Shown here: positions 1 through 8,381 of the stretch, in pieces
How positions within the stretch are numbered: the stretch's first letter is position 1
Layout of the letters: each line of letters opens with the position of its first letter
Program-made: the position numbers and the translations under genes
The notes under the pieces: generated by a model
The model's database searches: none
The model's input: only the letters and a program-made list of their open reading frames with translations
Told to the model about the DNA's origin: nothing
Assembly: GCA_964560135.1 (NCBI GenBank)
Contig: CAZLKN010000071.1
Span: forward strand, 1-13,646
Origin: CAZLKN01 sp964560135
Lineage (GTDB): Bacteria > Actinomycetota > JAICYB01
Length of the DNA: 13,646 nt
Direction: 5' to 3'

Positions 1-387
1 CGCTCGACGGTCGAGGACCGCCACCGGCGTCCCCTGCGCCTCACCCACGATCTCGGTTTCGGTGTCGGGGGTCGCGTAGCGCGAAACCGCACCCGTCTGG
101 TCGATCGATAGCTCACCGTTGGAGAGCGCTTCTGTGGTCTTGGGCAGGTCGGCCAATGCGCGTCCCATCCGTACGTATTCACGCGCGGTGTTCTTCCGGA
201 CACCGAGCCGCATCCGCGTCCAATCTTCTATGGATGGGACGTGGTCCTCCAGGTGGACGCCGCGTTCACGGCATACGTCGAGGAGCCTGACGAGCAGTGC
301 TGTCAGGGCGCAGATCAGGGCGTAGACCTGCTCGACCATGTCCGTCAGCACCGCCGACGGCAGCACCGCCAACGCTTCGCGATCCAC
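1..387 (-). CDS. DUF222 (13E12 repeat) HNH endonuclease-type protein, N-terminal part
   Basis: An open minus-strand frame runs from a GTG at 387 off the left edge of the window, giving 129 codons without a stop. The start is chosen because GGGAGAGG (about 395-402 on the complement) lies 8 bases upstream. A GTG at 396 is in frame but would sit on that ribosome site, and an ATG lies at 340. The translation begins MVDREALAVLPSAV, then has a hydrophobic helical stretch (ALICALTALLVRLLDV). It continues with RLGVRKNTAREYVRMGRALADLP and later GELSIDQTGAVSRYA, the pattern of the DUF222/13E12 family of actinobacteria. Family members usually end in an HNH nuclease domain, which would lie outside the window, so nuclease activity cannot be judged. 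Genes of this family are often multicopy and their role is unclear. A TAGGAT hexamer (428-433, complement) is a weak -10 candidate. Family call fairly sure; function not. Confidence 0.82.
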   Translation of the reverse strand, partial: MDREALAVLPSAVLTDMVEQVYALICALTALLVRLLDVCRERGVHLEDHVPSIEDWTRMRLGVRKNTAREYVRMGRALADLPKTTEALSNGELSIDQTGAVSRYATPDTETEIVGEAQGTPVAVLDRRA

Positions 388-589
388 CAGGGACACCTCT
401 CCCAAAGACGGAGAACCAGATAACCGAATCCTAGCAGCCGCTAGTGACACAAAACCGCTCTGAAATGAGCACCTATAGAAAGAGATCTCTGGATTCCTCC
501 CCGCGTGCTAGGCTCGGGCCTCTTCCCCACTTCCCGTCGTGTCGGCTTCGACCGGGAGGTGCAGAATAGATGGCGGGAGGTGGTCATCC

Positions 590-1150
590 GTGGTCGTCGA
601 ACCTACACGCCGGCTGTTCACGGTGGAGGAGTACCACCGGATGGGCGAGGCCGGCATCTTCACGCCCGAGGATCGTGTGGAGCTCCTCGACGGGGAGATC
701 ATCCAGATGACACCCATCGGATCCCGCCACGGTGGGTGTGTGAACCGGCTGAACCAGCTCCTCATCCAGAACCTGGCCGGTCGGGCTGTCGTAACCGTGC
801 AGAATCCGGTCCTCCTCGACGAACGGTCGGAGCCCCAACCAGACGTCGTCGTGGCAAGGCTTCGGGAGGACTTCTACTCCGGCGGTCATCCGGAGCCCGG
901 TGACATGCTCCTCCTCATCGAGGTCTCCGACACGACGCTTCTGTACGACCGCAACCGAAAGGTGCCCCGCTACGGGGCCCGCGGCGTCCACGAGGCCTGG
1001 CTCGTCGACCTCGAGGCGGAGCGCATCGAGGTGTACCGAGAACCGGCCCCCGACGGCTACGCCCAGAGCACCGCATCCACCCGAGGCGACTCGCTCTCGC
1101 CCGCCGCATTCCCCGACCTCACCCTGACCGTCGACGAGATTCTGGGCTGA
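590..1150 (+). CDS. Uma2 family (DUF820, PF05685) restriction-endonuclease-like protein
   Basis: The protein is 186 residues from GTG 590, chosen because GGGAGG (575-580) lies 9 bases upstream; a GTG at 539 would add 17 unconserved residues. The N-terminus has the family signature TVEEYHRMGEAG (11-22), then DRVELLDGEIIQM (28-40), then EPQPDVVVAR (81-90). The segment LLLIEVSDTTLLYDRNRK (107-124) leads into GVHEAWLVDLE. These match the PD-(D/E)XK-like core of Uma2 proteins. D85 and E111 are likely metal ligands, and K124 is the likely lysine because the position two after E111 is Ser. The length is normal for the family. Uma2 proteins are widespread and often multicopy, and have a nuclease fold, but their biological role is not established. 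The gene ends 42 bases before dnaE2, but a promoter/SOS element in that gap argues against a simple operon. Confidence 0.88.
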   Translation: MVVEPTRRLFTVEEYHRMGEAGIFTPEDRVELLDGEIIQMTPIGSRHGGCVNRLNQLLIQNLAGRAVVTVQNPVLLDERSEPQPDVVVARLREDFYSGGHPEPGDMLLLIEVSDTTLLYDRNRKVPRYGARGVHEAWLVDLEAERIEVYREPAPDGYAQSTASTRGDSLSPAAFPDLTLTVDEILG

Positions 1151-1166
1151 CCCTCGACCTGCGGCT

Positions 1167-1172
1167 TTGACA
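1167..1172 (+). promoter_or_regulatory. Perfect -35-like hexamer TTGACA upstream of dnaE2
   Basis: TTGACA at 1167-1172 matches the sigma-70-type -35 consensus exactly and lies just upstream of the LexA box. No convincing -10 hexamer follows at 16-18 bases: that spacing falls inside or just after the box (TTCGTG at 1190-1195). Either the -10 is degenerate and lies within the LexA site, or the match is a coincidence. Confidence 0.35.
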
Positions 1173-1179
1173 GGCTTTG

Positions 1180-1193
1180 CGAACATGTGTTCG
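1180..1193. promoter_or_regulatory. LexA-binding SOS box
   Basis: The 14-base site CGAACATGTGTTCG is a perfect palindrome containing GAAC-N4-GTTC, the core of the actinobacterial/mycobacterial (Cheo-type) SOS box. It lies immediately before dnaE2, a gene known to be DNA-damage induced in mycobacteria. Its last base is the first base of the preferred dnaE2 GTG start codon (1193), so bound LexA would cover the start of the gene. Confidence 0.85.
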
Positions 1194-4100
1194 TGACCTG
1201 GAACAATCCCCCGATCCCGTGGTCCGAGCTGGAGCGGCGTCTGTCCGACGGCCGCCGCTCCGTCCCGCCCGCCGTCTCCGACTCGCCGGCGTGGTCCCGG
1301 AAGCGCCAACCCTACGAGCTCCCGCGGACGCTGCGCCGCTCACCCACCCACGTCCCCTACGCGGAGCTGCACTGCCACTCGAACTTCTCGTTCCTCGACG
1401 GCGCCTCCCACCCCGAGGAGCTCGCCGAGGAGGCGGCCCGGCTCGGTCTCGCCGCCCTCGCCCTGACCGACCACGACGGGATGTACGGCGTGGTGCGCTT
1501 CGCCGAGGCCGCCAAGGCCCTCGGGCTGCCGACGGTGTTCGGCTCCGAGCTGTCGCTGGGCCTGAACCGCCCGCAGAACGGCGCCGCCGATCCCGAAGGG
1601 CATCACCTCGTCGTGCTGGCCCGCGACCCGCACGGGTACGCGTCGCTGTGCCGCGCCGTCGGCGAGGCGCAGCTCGCCGGGGCCGAGAAGGGCAAGCCCG
1701 CCTACGAGATGGCCCGCCTCGCCGAACTGCATCAGGGGCACTGGCTCGTGCTCACCGGATGCCGGAAGGGCGCGGTCCCCCGGGCGCTCGTCGACCACGG
1801 ACCCGAGGCCGCCGGCCGCGAGCTCGCCAACCTGTGCGCCGTGTTCGGGCGCGAGAACGTCGCCGTGGAGATCTGGGACCACGGCGACCCGCTCGACTCC
1901 CACCGCAACGACGCGCTCGCCGAGCTCGCCTGCCGGTTCGGGGTGGACCTGGTGGCCACGAACAACGTCCACTACCACGCACCGGCGCGCCGGCGGGTGG
2001 CCGCGGCGCTGGCGGCGGTGCGTGCCCGGCGGTCGCTGGACGAGATCGACGGGTGGCTCCCGCCCGCGGCATGCGCCCACCTTCGCTCGGGGGCCGAGAT
2101 GGCCCGCATCCTGGCCCGCTACCCCGGGGTGGTGGAACGGGCCGCGGCCCTCGGGGCCGAGTGCGCCTTCGACCTGTCGCTGGTCGCCCCGAACCTGCCC
2201 CCCTACCCCGTCGACGAGGGCCACACCGAGATGACGTTCCTGCGTTCGCTCGTGGACCGCGGAGCGCTCGAACGCTACGGGCCCCGGGAAGACGAGCGCG
2301 TCCCCGGCGCCTACGCCCAGCTCGACCACGAGCTCGACCTGATCGAGCGGCTCGGGTTCCCGGGCTACTTCCTGATCGTCTGGGACATCGTGGAGTTCTG
2401 CCGCCGAAGCGACATCCTCTGCCAGGGACGCGGCTCCGCCGCCAACTCCGCGGTCTGCTACGCCCTCGGGATCACCAACGCCGACGCCGTGTCGCTCGGA
2501 CTGCTGTTCGAGCGGTTCCTGTCCCCCGAGCGCGACGGCCCCCCCGACATCGACATCGACATCGAATCCGGCCGCCGGGAGGAGGCGATCCAATACGTCT
2601 ACGAGCGCTACGGACGCCACCAGGCCGCCCAGGTGTCCAACGTGATCTGCTACCGTCCGCGCTCCGCGATCCGGGACGCCGCCAAGGCTCTCGGCCATCC
2701 CCCGGGGGCCCAGGACGCCTTCTCCAAACAGGTGGACGGCTGGGGGTCGTCGGTCGATCGCGCCACCCTCGACGTCCCCGACCCGGTGATCGACCTCGCC
2801 AACCAGATCGTCGGCTTCCCGCGGCACCTCGGGATCCACTCCGGGGGGATGGTGATCTGCGACCGTCCCGTCCTCGAGGTGTGTCCGGTGGAGTGGGGAC
2901 GCATGGAGGGCCGCACGGTCCTGCAGTGGGACAAGGACGACTGCGCCGCCACCGGCCTCGTGAAGTTCGACCTGCTGGGCCTCGGGATGCTGTCGGCGAT
3001 CCACTACGCGATCGACCTCGTCCGCGAGCACCACGGTGTCGAGGTGGACCTCGCGACCCTCCCGCAGGAAGACGCCGTCTACGACATGATCTGCGCCGCC
3101 GACACCGTGGGCGTGTTCCAGATCGAGAGCCGCGCCCAGATGGTGACGCTGCCGCGGCTGCGTCCCCGCTGCTTCTACGATCTCGTGATCGAGGTGGCGC
3201 TGATCCGTCCCGGGCCGATCCAGGGGGGGTCGGTGCATCCCTACATCCGCCGGCGGCAAGGGCTGGAGCCCGTCACCTACCTGCATCCCCTGCTGGAACC
3301 GTCGCTGCGCAAGACGCTCGGGGTGCCGCTGTTCCAGGAGCAGCTCATGCAGATGGCCATCGACGTGGCCGGGTTCACCCCCGCCGAATCCGATCTCCTG
3401 CGCCAGGCGATGGCGGCCAAGCGCTCGGTCGAGCGGATGGAACAGCTCAAGGAACGCCTCTACGCCGGCATGGCCGCCAACGGCATCACCGGGGAGGTGA
3501 CCGACGCGATCTGGGAGAAGCTCGTCGCCTTCGCGAACTACGGCTTCCCCGAATCCCATTCGGTGTCCTTCGCCTACCTCGTGTACGCCAGCGCCTGGAT
3601 CAAGCACCACTACCCGGACGCCTTCCTCGCGGCACTCCTCAACGCGCAGCCGATGGGGTTCTATTCGTCGCAGTCGCTCGTGGCCGACGCGTGCCGGCAC
3701 GGCGTGGTGGTGCGCATCCCCGACGTGAACGCCTCCGACTGGAACACCACCATCGAGACGGACGGGGCCGTGCGTCTCGGCCTGAAGGAGGTGCGCACGC
3801 TGGGGGACGAGACCGCGAAGCGGATCGCGTCCGGACGCCCCTACACCTGCATGGAGGACGTGGCCCGCCGGGCAGGACTCACCACCCCGCAGATGGAGGC
3901 GCTGGCCACCGCCGGTGCCTTCTCCTGCTTCGAGGTGGGACGCCGGAAGGCCATCTGGGGGGCCGGGGCGGCCGTCCAGTCCCAGCCCGACCGGCTCCCG
4001 GGGATCGTCACGGGGGCCGACCCCCCCGACCTGCCGGAGATGACCGAAGTCGAGCACGCGGTGGCCGACGCCTGGGCCACCGGGGTGTCCGCCTACCCGA

Positions 4101-4444
4101 CGACCTTCCTGCGTGCACGCCTCGACGAGCTCGGCGTGGTGACGGCGGCCGGCCTGCAGACCGTGCCCGTGGGACGGGTGGTGGTGGCCGGGGTGGTCAC
4201 CCACCGCCAGCGCCCCGCCACCGCCGGGGGCACGGTCTTCGTGAACCTCGAGGACGAGACGGGCCTGATCAACGTGATCTGCTCCCGCGGGGTATGGACC
4301 CGCTACCGCCGCATCGCCCGGTCCTCGCCGGGCCTGGTGATCACCGGACGTCTCGAGCGCACCGACAGCGTCGTGAACGTGATCGCCGAACGCCTAGCGC
4401 CGCTACGGCCGGCGGTGCCCTCCACCTCCCGCGACTTCCGGTGA
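1193..4444 (+). CDS. dnaE2: Error-prone DNA polymerase III alpha subunit DnaE2 (ImuC)
   Basis: A family C DNA polymerase of 1083 residues, of usual DnaE2 length, used for translesion synthesis in the SOS response together with ImuA' and ImuB. The N-terminal PHP domain starts near residue 57 (HCHSNFSFLDGA from H60; LTDHDGMYG at 91-99). The polymerase core has GRGSAANSAVCYALG, the metal-binding PPDIDIDIE (450-458, catalytic D452 and D454) and VKFDLLGLGML with the third aspartate D593. A helix-hairpin-helix region follows. An OB-fold at about 990-1070 contains GTVFVNLEDETGLINVI. The start at GTG 1193 gives MTWNNPPIPWSELERRL, which fits the remembered N-terminus of mycobacterial DnaE2. GTG 1187 is possible but lies inside the LexA box. 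No Shine-Dalgarno sequence precedes it, so a leaderless transcript is plausible. No imuA or imuB is nearby; those genes are often unlinked in actinobacteria. Confidence 0.96.
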   Translation: MTWNNPPIPWSELERRLSDGRRSVPPAVSDSPAWSRKRQPYELPRTLRRSPTHVPYAELHCHSNFSFLDGASHPEELAEEAARLGLAALALTDHDGMYGVVRFAEAAKALGLPTVFGSELSLGLNRPQNGAADPEGHHLVVLARDPHGYASLCRAVGEAQLAGAEKGKPAYEMARLAELHQGHWLVLTGCRKGAVPRALVDHGPEAAGRELANLCAVFGRENVAVEIWDHGDPLDSHRNDALAELACRFGVDLVATNNVHYHAPARRRVAAALAAVRARRSLDEIDGWLPPAACAHLRSGAEMARILARYPGVVERAAALGAECAFDLSLVAPNLPPYPVDEGHTEMTFLRSLVDRGALERYGPREDERVPGAYAQLDHELDLIERLGFPGYFLIVWDIVEFCRRSDILCQGRGSAANSAVCYALGITNADAVSLGLLFERFLSPERDGPPDIDIDIESGRREEAIQYVYERYGRHQAAQVSNVICYRPRSAIRDAAKALGHPPGAQDAFSKQVDGWGSSVDRATLDVPDPVIDLANQIVGFPRHLGIHSGGMVICDRPVLEVCPVEWGRMEGRTVLQWDKDDCAATGLVKFDLLGLGMLSAIHYAIDLVREHHGVEVDLATLPQEDAVYDMICAADTVGVFQIESRAQMVTLPRLRPRCFYDLVIEVALIRPGPIQGGSVHPYIRRRQGLEPVTYLHPLLEPSLRKTLGVPLFQEQLMQMAIDVAGFTPAESDLLRQAMAAKRSVERMEQLKERLYAGMAANGITGEVTDAIWEKLVAFANYGFPESHSVSFAYLVYASAWIKHHYPDAFLAALLNAQPMGFYSSQSLVADACRHGVVVRIPDVNASDWNTTIETDGAVRLGLKEVRTLGDETAKRIASGRPYTCMEDVARRAGLTTPQMEALATAGAFSCFEVGRRKAIWGAGAAVQSQPDRLPGIVTGADPPDLPEMTEVEHAVADAWATGVSAYPTTFLRARLDELGVVTAAGLQTVPVGRVVVAGVVTHRQRPATAGGTVFVNLEDETGLINVICSRGVWTRYRRIARSSPGLVITGRLERTDSVVNVIAERLAPLRPAVPSTSRDFR

Positions 4445-4466
4445 GCCGTACCGGACCGGAGGCTTA
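4437..4466. terminator. Possible hairpin between convergent dnaE2 and cyclase genes
   Basis: The two stop codons are only 19 bases apart. TCCGGT (4437-4442) can pair with ACCGGA (4450-4455) around a 7-base loop. Alternatively TGAGCC (4442-4447) can pair with GGCTTA (4461-4466), joining the two stop codons in one stem with one G-U pair. There is no U-tract. A two-way terminator is possible but the stems are short. Confidence 0.3.
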
Positions 4467-7400
4467 CCCACGGAGGCGGGCGAGCGGCTCGGAGGCCAGG
4501 AACACGGCACGCCGCTCCGGGCTGAGGCCCGCGGCCACCCCGTCGACGACCTCCTGCGCGCGACCATAGGCCGTCTCGGCCCCCGCGTCGTCACCCGTGG
4601 CGTAGCGCAGTGCACCGAGCTGCGTCGCCGCCCGCCACAGGGTTGGTGGGTGGCGTAGCCGCTCGGCGTCCTCCACCGCGTGGATAGCGTGCGACAGGGC
4701 CTCCTCGTGACGCCCCATCGCCTCGAACGCGGCGGCCAGCACGCACCGGGCCTGCGTCTCGTACTTGGGCCGGCCGTAGTGGTCCGCGTGCTCGATGGCT
4801 GCGAGAGCCGTCTCGGCGGCCTCGGCGGTGCGGCCGGTGGCCAGCGCGATCTCAGCCCGGGCCTCGAGGAGCCGGTCCTGCACGAGCCATTCGTGGAAGC
4901 CGTGCAACGTCGTGCTGCGATCCCACAGCTTCGTCCACGCCGAATCGGCAGCGCCGGCGTCCCCATCGCCCAGGTCGGTGAACAGGAGATCGACCTGGGC
5001 CTGCACGGCTCCGGTCGGGAAGACGCTCTCGGCGCCCTCGCGGGCTACCTCGCTGAGGCCGCGGGCCGTGGCGCGATCTCCGATCTCCCGCAGGGCGCCC
5101 GCCGTCATGTTCATCGCCCGGGGCCACCAGCGCGGAACCAGCTCGTACTCCCTGCCCTTCGCCGTCATCTCCTCGAAGAGGACGATCGCCTCCTCGTAGC
5201 GGCCGATCCCGGCCAGACTAAGCGCATAGTTCGATCCGTTCACGAGGAAGACGTCGACCTGTGCTTCGCGGCCGAGCGTGAGCCCGCGATCGAGGAGCTC
5301 GAGCGCGCGCTCGAGATCTCCCCGCCAGTAGTGCGTCAGGCCGAACATCCCGTGGAGAAACGCGAGCTCGCCTTCCGGCGCGCTCGGGGTCCACAGCTCG
5401 AGGGCGCGCTCGCCGAGATCGATCGACTCGGTCAACGCGCCGACCATGCTCGTGGCAAAGCTGTGCATGGCGAGTCCGAGGGCCCGCGGCGTGTCATCGT
5501 CCATCTCGTCGCCGAGGTCGTGGAGTTGGCCGGCGTACTCGGACATACGGCTGCCGTCGGAGAGCCAGAACGCCACCTTGGCCCGGGTGGCGAGCGCCCG
5601 CACCAGCTCTTCGCCGTGCAGGCGCGGGATCAGGACATCGAACTCCCCGGCGGCACCCTGCATGTCTCCGGCGTTGGCGCGTGCGAGGGCTCGGGCCAGG
5701 AGCATGCCGTCGCGACGCGGGTCGTCCGGCGCGATGAGCTCGAGGGTCTGGTCGTACAGAGAGATCTCCTCCGCCGCGGCGAAGGCTCGGTTCGCGTGCT
5801 CCGCCGCGTGCAGCAGGTACCCCACCGCTCGATCCGTCTCGCCCGCTTCACGGAAGTGGTGGGCGAGCAGGGACGCGTGCTCCGAGACCCGGTCGCCGGC
5901 GGCCCGTTCGACATGCGACGCGATCGTGGCGTGGCGCTGTCGCCGGACCGCCTTGGGCAGCGTCGCGTACGCGACCTCCCGGATGAGCATGTGCTTGAAC
6001 GCGTACTCCTCGTCTCCCTGGATCCGCGATACGGGCTGCCGTCTGATGAGATCCCGGGCGTGCAGCGAGTCCAGGGCCTCCCACACCGGCTCGTCGGGCG
6101 CCGCGGCCTCGAGGACACCCCGCCAGAAGATCTTGCCCACCACAGCGGCGTCGAGGAGCACGCGGCGTTCCGTTGGCGGAAGCGCGTCCAGACGTGCGGC
6201 GATCGTCGCCTGGATGCTCGTCGGGAGCCCCTCCACGAAGCCCGCCGTACGCTCCGAATACGACGCCGCCAGCTCCTCGAGGAAGAGGGGATTCCCTCCG
6301 GCGACGTCCGCGAGACGGCTGAGGACCTCGCCATCGGCGACGCGGGGCAACAGCCGGGTCGCCAGTGCGCGGGCTTCGGAGGGGGCCAGACTGTCCAGCG
6401 TCAACGTGGTCGCGGTGACGGACCCGCCACCCCATGACGGACGCCGGTCCACCAGTTCGGGACGCGCCAGCGCGAGCAACAGCACCGGCGCATCGCGCAT
6501 CCGGGCGCCCAGTACTTCGATGAGATCGAGGAGGCTGTTGTCCGCCCAGTGCGCGTCCTCGAAGACCAGCACGACCGGTGCACGAGCCGCGAGGGCTTCC
6601 AGCAGGCGGCGCGCCGAGAAGAACAGCGGCTGCCGATCACGCACCTGACCCTCGTTCCCCAAACCGAGGATCACCGCGAGGTGCGAGATCACCTCCACCG
6701 ATTCCGCCTCGGGAAACAGGTCGGCAACGAAGCGTTCGAGCTTCTCCCGTGCTGTCGGAACGCCGTCGGAGGCGTAGATGCCGCAGGCGCCCTTGATCTG
6801 CTCGGCGAAGGCCCCATACCCGGTCCGCTCCCCGTAGGGCAACGATCTCCCGTGCAGTACGAGCGCGTCGCTCCCAACCTGCGTAACGAACTCGCGCTCG
6901 ATCCGGGTCTTGCCGATCCCCGGGGCCCCCATGAGGGTCACGAGGTGCGGCCGCGTCTCGGCGACAGTGGCCTCCCAGATCGTCCCGAGAAGGTCGAGCT
7001 CCCGCTCGCGGCCGACGAAGGGCCACTCCGAGACGGCCCGTGAGCCGGCCTCAGCAACGGGCTCGACCGCGAGCCAGGCCTCGACCAGCTCCGCCTTCCC
7101 TTTCGCTTCGATGGGATCAACGCGCTGGAAACGGATCCCCGCGCGCGACGCGCGGTAGGTTTCCTGTCCCACCATTACACCGCCCAGTGGCGCCGCGGAC
7201 TGCAACCGCTTCGCGGTGTTCACAGCGTCGCCCATCACGGTGTGCTCCCGGGCGCCCGGGGGCCCAACCGGCGCGAACATCATCTCGCCCGTGTTGATCC
7301 CGACCCGCATCGGGAGCCGTCCGAACTCCTCGGCCTTCTCGACGGCGCAATGTTGCATCTCCAGCGCGGTGCGTACGGCACGCTCCGGGTCGTCGTCGTG

Positions 7401-7796
7401 GGCCACCGGAGCCCCGAACAGGGCGAGCAGTTCGTCCCCGATCACCCTGGAGGTGAACCCGCCAAACTTCTCGACGATCTCCGCCATCGAACCCATGCAC
7501 CGGTCGATCAGATCGCGCACGTCCTCGGGATCGGCCCGCTCGGAGAGGCTGGTGAACCCGGACAGGTCCGCGAAGAGCACCGTCGCCCAGCGCCGCTCCT
7601 CTATCCCCGCGGACACCCGGATCGGGGTGTCGGTGTCCTGAAGAGAGGACCCGCAGGAGCCGCAGAAGGAGAACTGCGTGGGATTGGAACCGCCGCACGA
7701 GGAGCAGGTGCGCTCCAGCACGGTCCCGCACGCGCCGCAGAACCGTTGCGAGACGGCGTTCATCCCAGCACAACTCGGGCAGGCGACCTCTGCCAT
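4464..7796 (-). CDS. Zinc-ribbon / class III nucleotide cyclase / AAA ATPase / TPR regulator
   Basis: A 1110-residue multidomain protein. The start at ATG 7796 follows GGGGAG by four bases; longer in-frame readings to 8336 lack domain support. Residues 1-50 hold four CxxC pairs (C6/C9, C20/C23, C31/C34, C45/C48), a double zinc ribbon. Residues 66-245 are a class III adenylate/guanylate cyclase domain (VLFADLSGFTSL with D77; VIGDELLALFG with D121; GDAVNTAKRL with N193 and R197). Metal and transition-state residues are kept, but the substrate-selecting Lys position is R117 and the Asp position is T186, so activity and NTP choice are uncertain. Residues from about 255 are an AAA_16-type ATPase (Walker A GAPGIGKT 290-297; Walker B VVLVFED 408-414, followed by AHWADNS). 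The C-terminal 400 residues are helical TPR-like. Such proteins are STAND-type signalling ATPases of mostly unknown input. It appears monocistronic and cytoplasmic. Confidence 0.9.
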   Translation of the reverse strand: MAEVACPSCAGMNAVSQRFCGACGTVLERTCSSCGGSNPTQFSFCGSCGSSLQDTDTPIRVSAGIEERRWATVLFADLSGFTSLSERADPEDVRDLIDRCMGSMAEIVEKFGGFTSRVIGDELLALFGAPVAHDDDPERAVRTALEMQHCAVEKAEEFGRLPMRVGINTGEMMFAPVGPPGAREHTVMGDAVNTAKRLQSAAPLGGVMVGQETYRASRAGIRFQRVDPIEAKGKAELVEAWLAVEPVAEAGSRAVSEWPFVGRERELDLLGTIWEATVAETRPHLVTLMGAPGIGKTRIEREFVTQVGSDALVLHGRSLPYGERTGYGAFAEQIKGACGIYASDGVPTAREKLERFVADLFPEAESVEVISHLAVILGLGNEGQVRDRQPLFFSARRLLEALAARAPVVLVFEDAHWADNSLLDLIEVLGARMRDAPVLLLALARPELVDRRPSWGGGSVTATTLTLDSLAPSEARALATRLLPRVADGEVLSRLADVAGGNPLFLEELAASYSERTAGFVEGLPTSIQATIAARLDALPPTERRVLLDAAVVGKIFWRGVLEAAAPDEPVWEALDSLHARDLIRRQPVSRIQGDEEYAFKHMLIREVAYATLPKAVRRQRHATIASHVERAAGDRVSEHASLLAHHFREAGETDRAVGYLLHAAEHANRAFAAAEEISLYDQTLELIAPDDPRRDGMLLARALARANAGDMQGAAGEFDVLIPRLHGEELVRALATRAKVAFWLSDGSRMSEYAGQLHDLGDEMDDDTPRALGLAMHSFATSMVGALTESIDLGERALELWTPSAPEGELAFLHGMFGLTHYWRGDLERALELLDRGLTLGREAQVDVFLVNGSNYALSLAGIGRYEEAIVLFEEMTAKGREYELVPRWWPRAMNMTAGALREIGDRATARGLSEVAREGAESVFPTGAVQAQVDLLFTDLGDGDAGAADSAWTKLWDRSTTLHGFHEWLVQDRLLEARAEIALATGRTAEAAETALAAIEHADHYGRPKYETQARCVLAAAFEAMGRHEEALSHAIHAVEDAERLRHPPTLWRAATQLGALRYATGDDAGAETAYGRAQEVVDGVAAGLSPERRAVFLASEPLARLRG

Positions 7797-7825
7797 GAAA
7801 CTCCCCGTCTCGTTACCCCCCAAGC

Positions 7826-7854
7826 ATCCTACCGTGAGGCACCAGAGCACCCAA
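7826..7854 (-). promoter_or_regulatory. Candidate promoter of the cyclase/AAA/TPR gene
   Basis: On the minus strand TTGGGT (7849-7854) and TAGGAT (7826-7831) are separated by exactly 17 bases. The -10 fits the TAnnnT form common in high-GC actinobacteria, while the -35 keeps only TTG. Transcription would begin near 7818, leaving a leader of about 22 bases that contains the GGGGAG ribosome site. Confidence 0.45.
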
Positions 7855-7940
7855 GTGAACGGATCCCGCACACAGGGCGACGACGCACCGGAAGGGTCCG
7901 GCGTGTCACGCTGATGCCCCGACGCACGAGGAGGATGAGC

Positions 7941-8378
7941 GTGGCTCGCATCGACGTCACCGCCGACCGTCGCATGGCGGTCCCAGCCGAAACGGCCTTC
8001 ACCCGCATCGCCAACTACGACGACCGGCGGGCGTTCCTTCCCGACAACTACAGCGAGTACACCGTCGAGGAAGGTGGCACCGGCGGCGGCACCGTCGTCT
8101 CCTACCGCTTCAAGGCCGGTCCCCGGGAGCGCGTCTACCGGATGCGGGCGGAGGAGCCGGAACCCGGCCGGATGCTCGTGGAGCGCGACCAGGACTCCTC
8201 GCTCGTCACCACCTGGACGGTGACCGCGGACGGCGAGGGTTGCACCGTCCGCCTGGAGACCCATTGGGAGGGCGGCTCCGGCGTCGGCGGCTTCTTCGAG
8301 AAGCTGTTCGCCCCCAAGGCGCTGGTGAAGGTGCACGAGGAGACCCTGCGCCGGCTGGCCGGCGTCCTGGAGACCTGA
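7941..8378 (+). CDS. SRPBCC family protein (polyketide cyclase/START-like fold)
   Basis: A small soluble protein of 145 residues from GTG 7941, chosen because AGGAGG (7929-7934) lies 6 bases upstream. ATG 7935 is in frame but directly abuts the ribosome site, and ATG 7914 is also possible. The opening VARIDVTADRRMAVPAETAFTRIANYDDRRAF is the usual first strand and helix of SRPBCC proteins (beta strand, then V-PA---F-I-D). Beta strands follow (GTVVSYRF, RVYRMRAEE, TTWTVTADGEGCTVRLETHWEG). A long C-terminal helix (APKALVKVHEETLRRLAGVLE) would close the hydrophobic pocket. The fold class binds hydrophobic ligands, but the ligand cannot be told from sequence. It diverges from the cyclase gene across 144 bases and is likely transcribed alone. 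Confidence 0.82.
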   Translation: MARIDVTADRRMAVPAETAFTRIANYDDRRAFLPDNYSEYTVEEGGTGGGTVVSYRFKAGPRERVYRMRAEEPEPGRMLVERDQDSSLVTTWTVTADGEGCTVRLETHWEGGSGVGGFFEKLFAPKALVKVHEETLRRLAGVLET

Positions 8379-8381
8379 CCA

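Noticed and set aside
481..490. Palindrome AGAGATCTCT in the DUF222-Uma2 spacer as an operator
   Set aside because: Only 10 bases, unsupported by a nearby promoter or second copy, and expected by chance at this size.
1340..4204. 954-residue minus-strand ORF opposite dnaE2
   Set aside because: Antisense shadow rich in His, Val and Gly with no recognisable domain.
1177..4569. 1130-residue plus-strand ORF overlapping dnaE2
   Set aside because: Arg/Pro/Gly-rich alternate frame of a high-GC gene; the DnaE2 frame carries all polymerase motifs.
7797..8336. N-terminal extension of the cyclase gene to 8336
   Set aside because: It lies antisense to the SRPBCC gene, has no family match, and a good ribosome site precedes ATG 7796 where the zinc ribbon begins.
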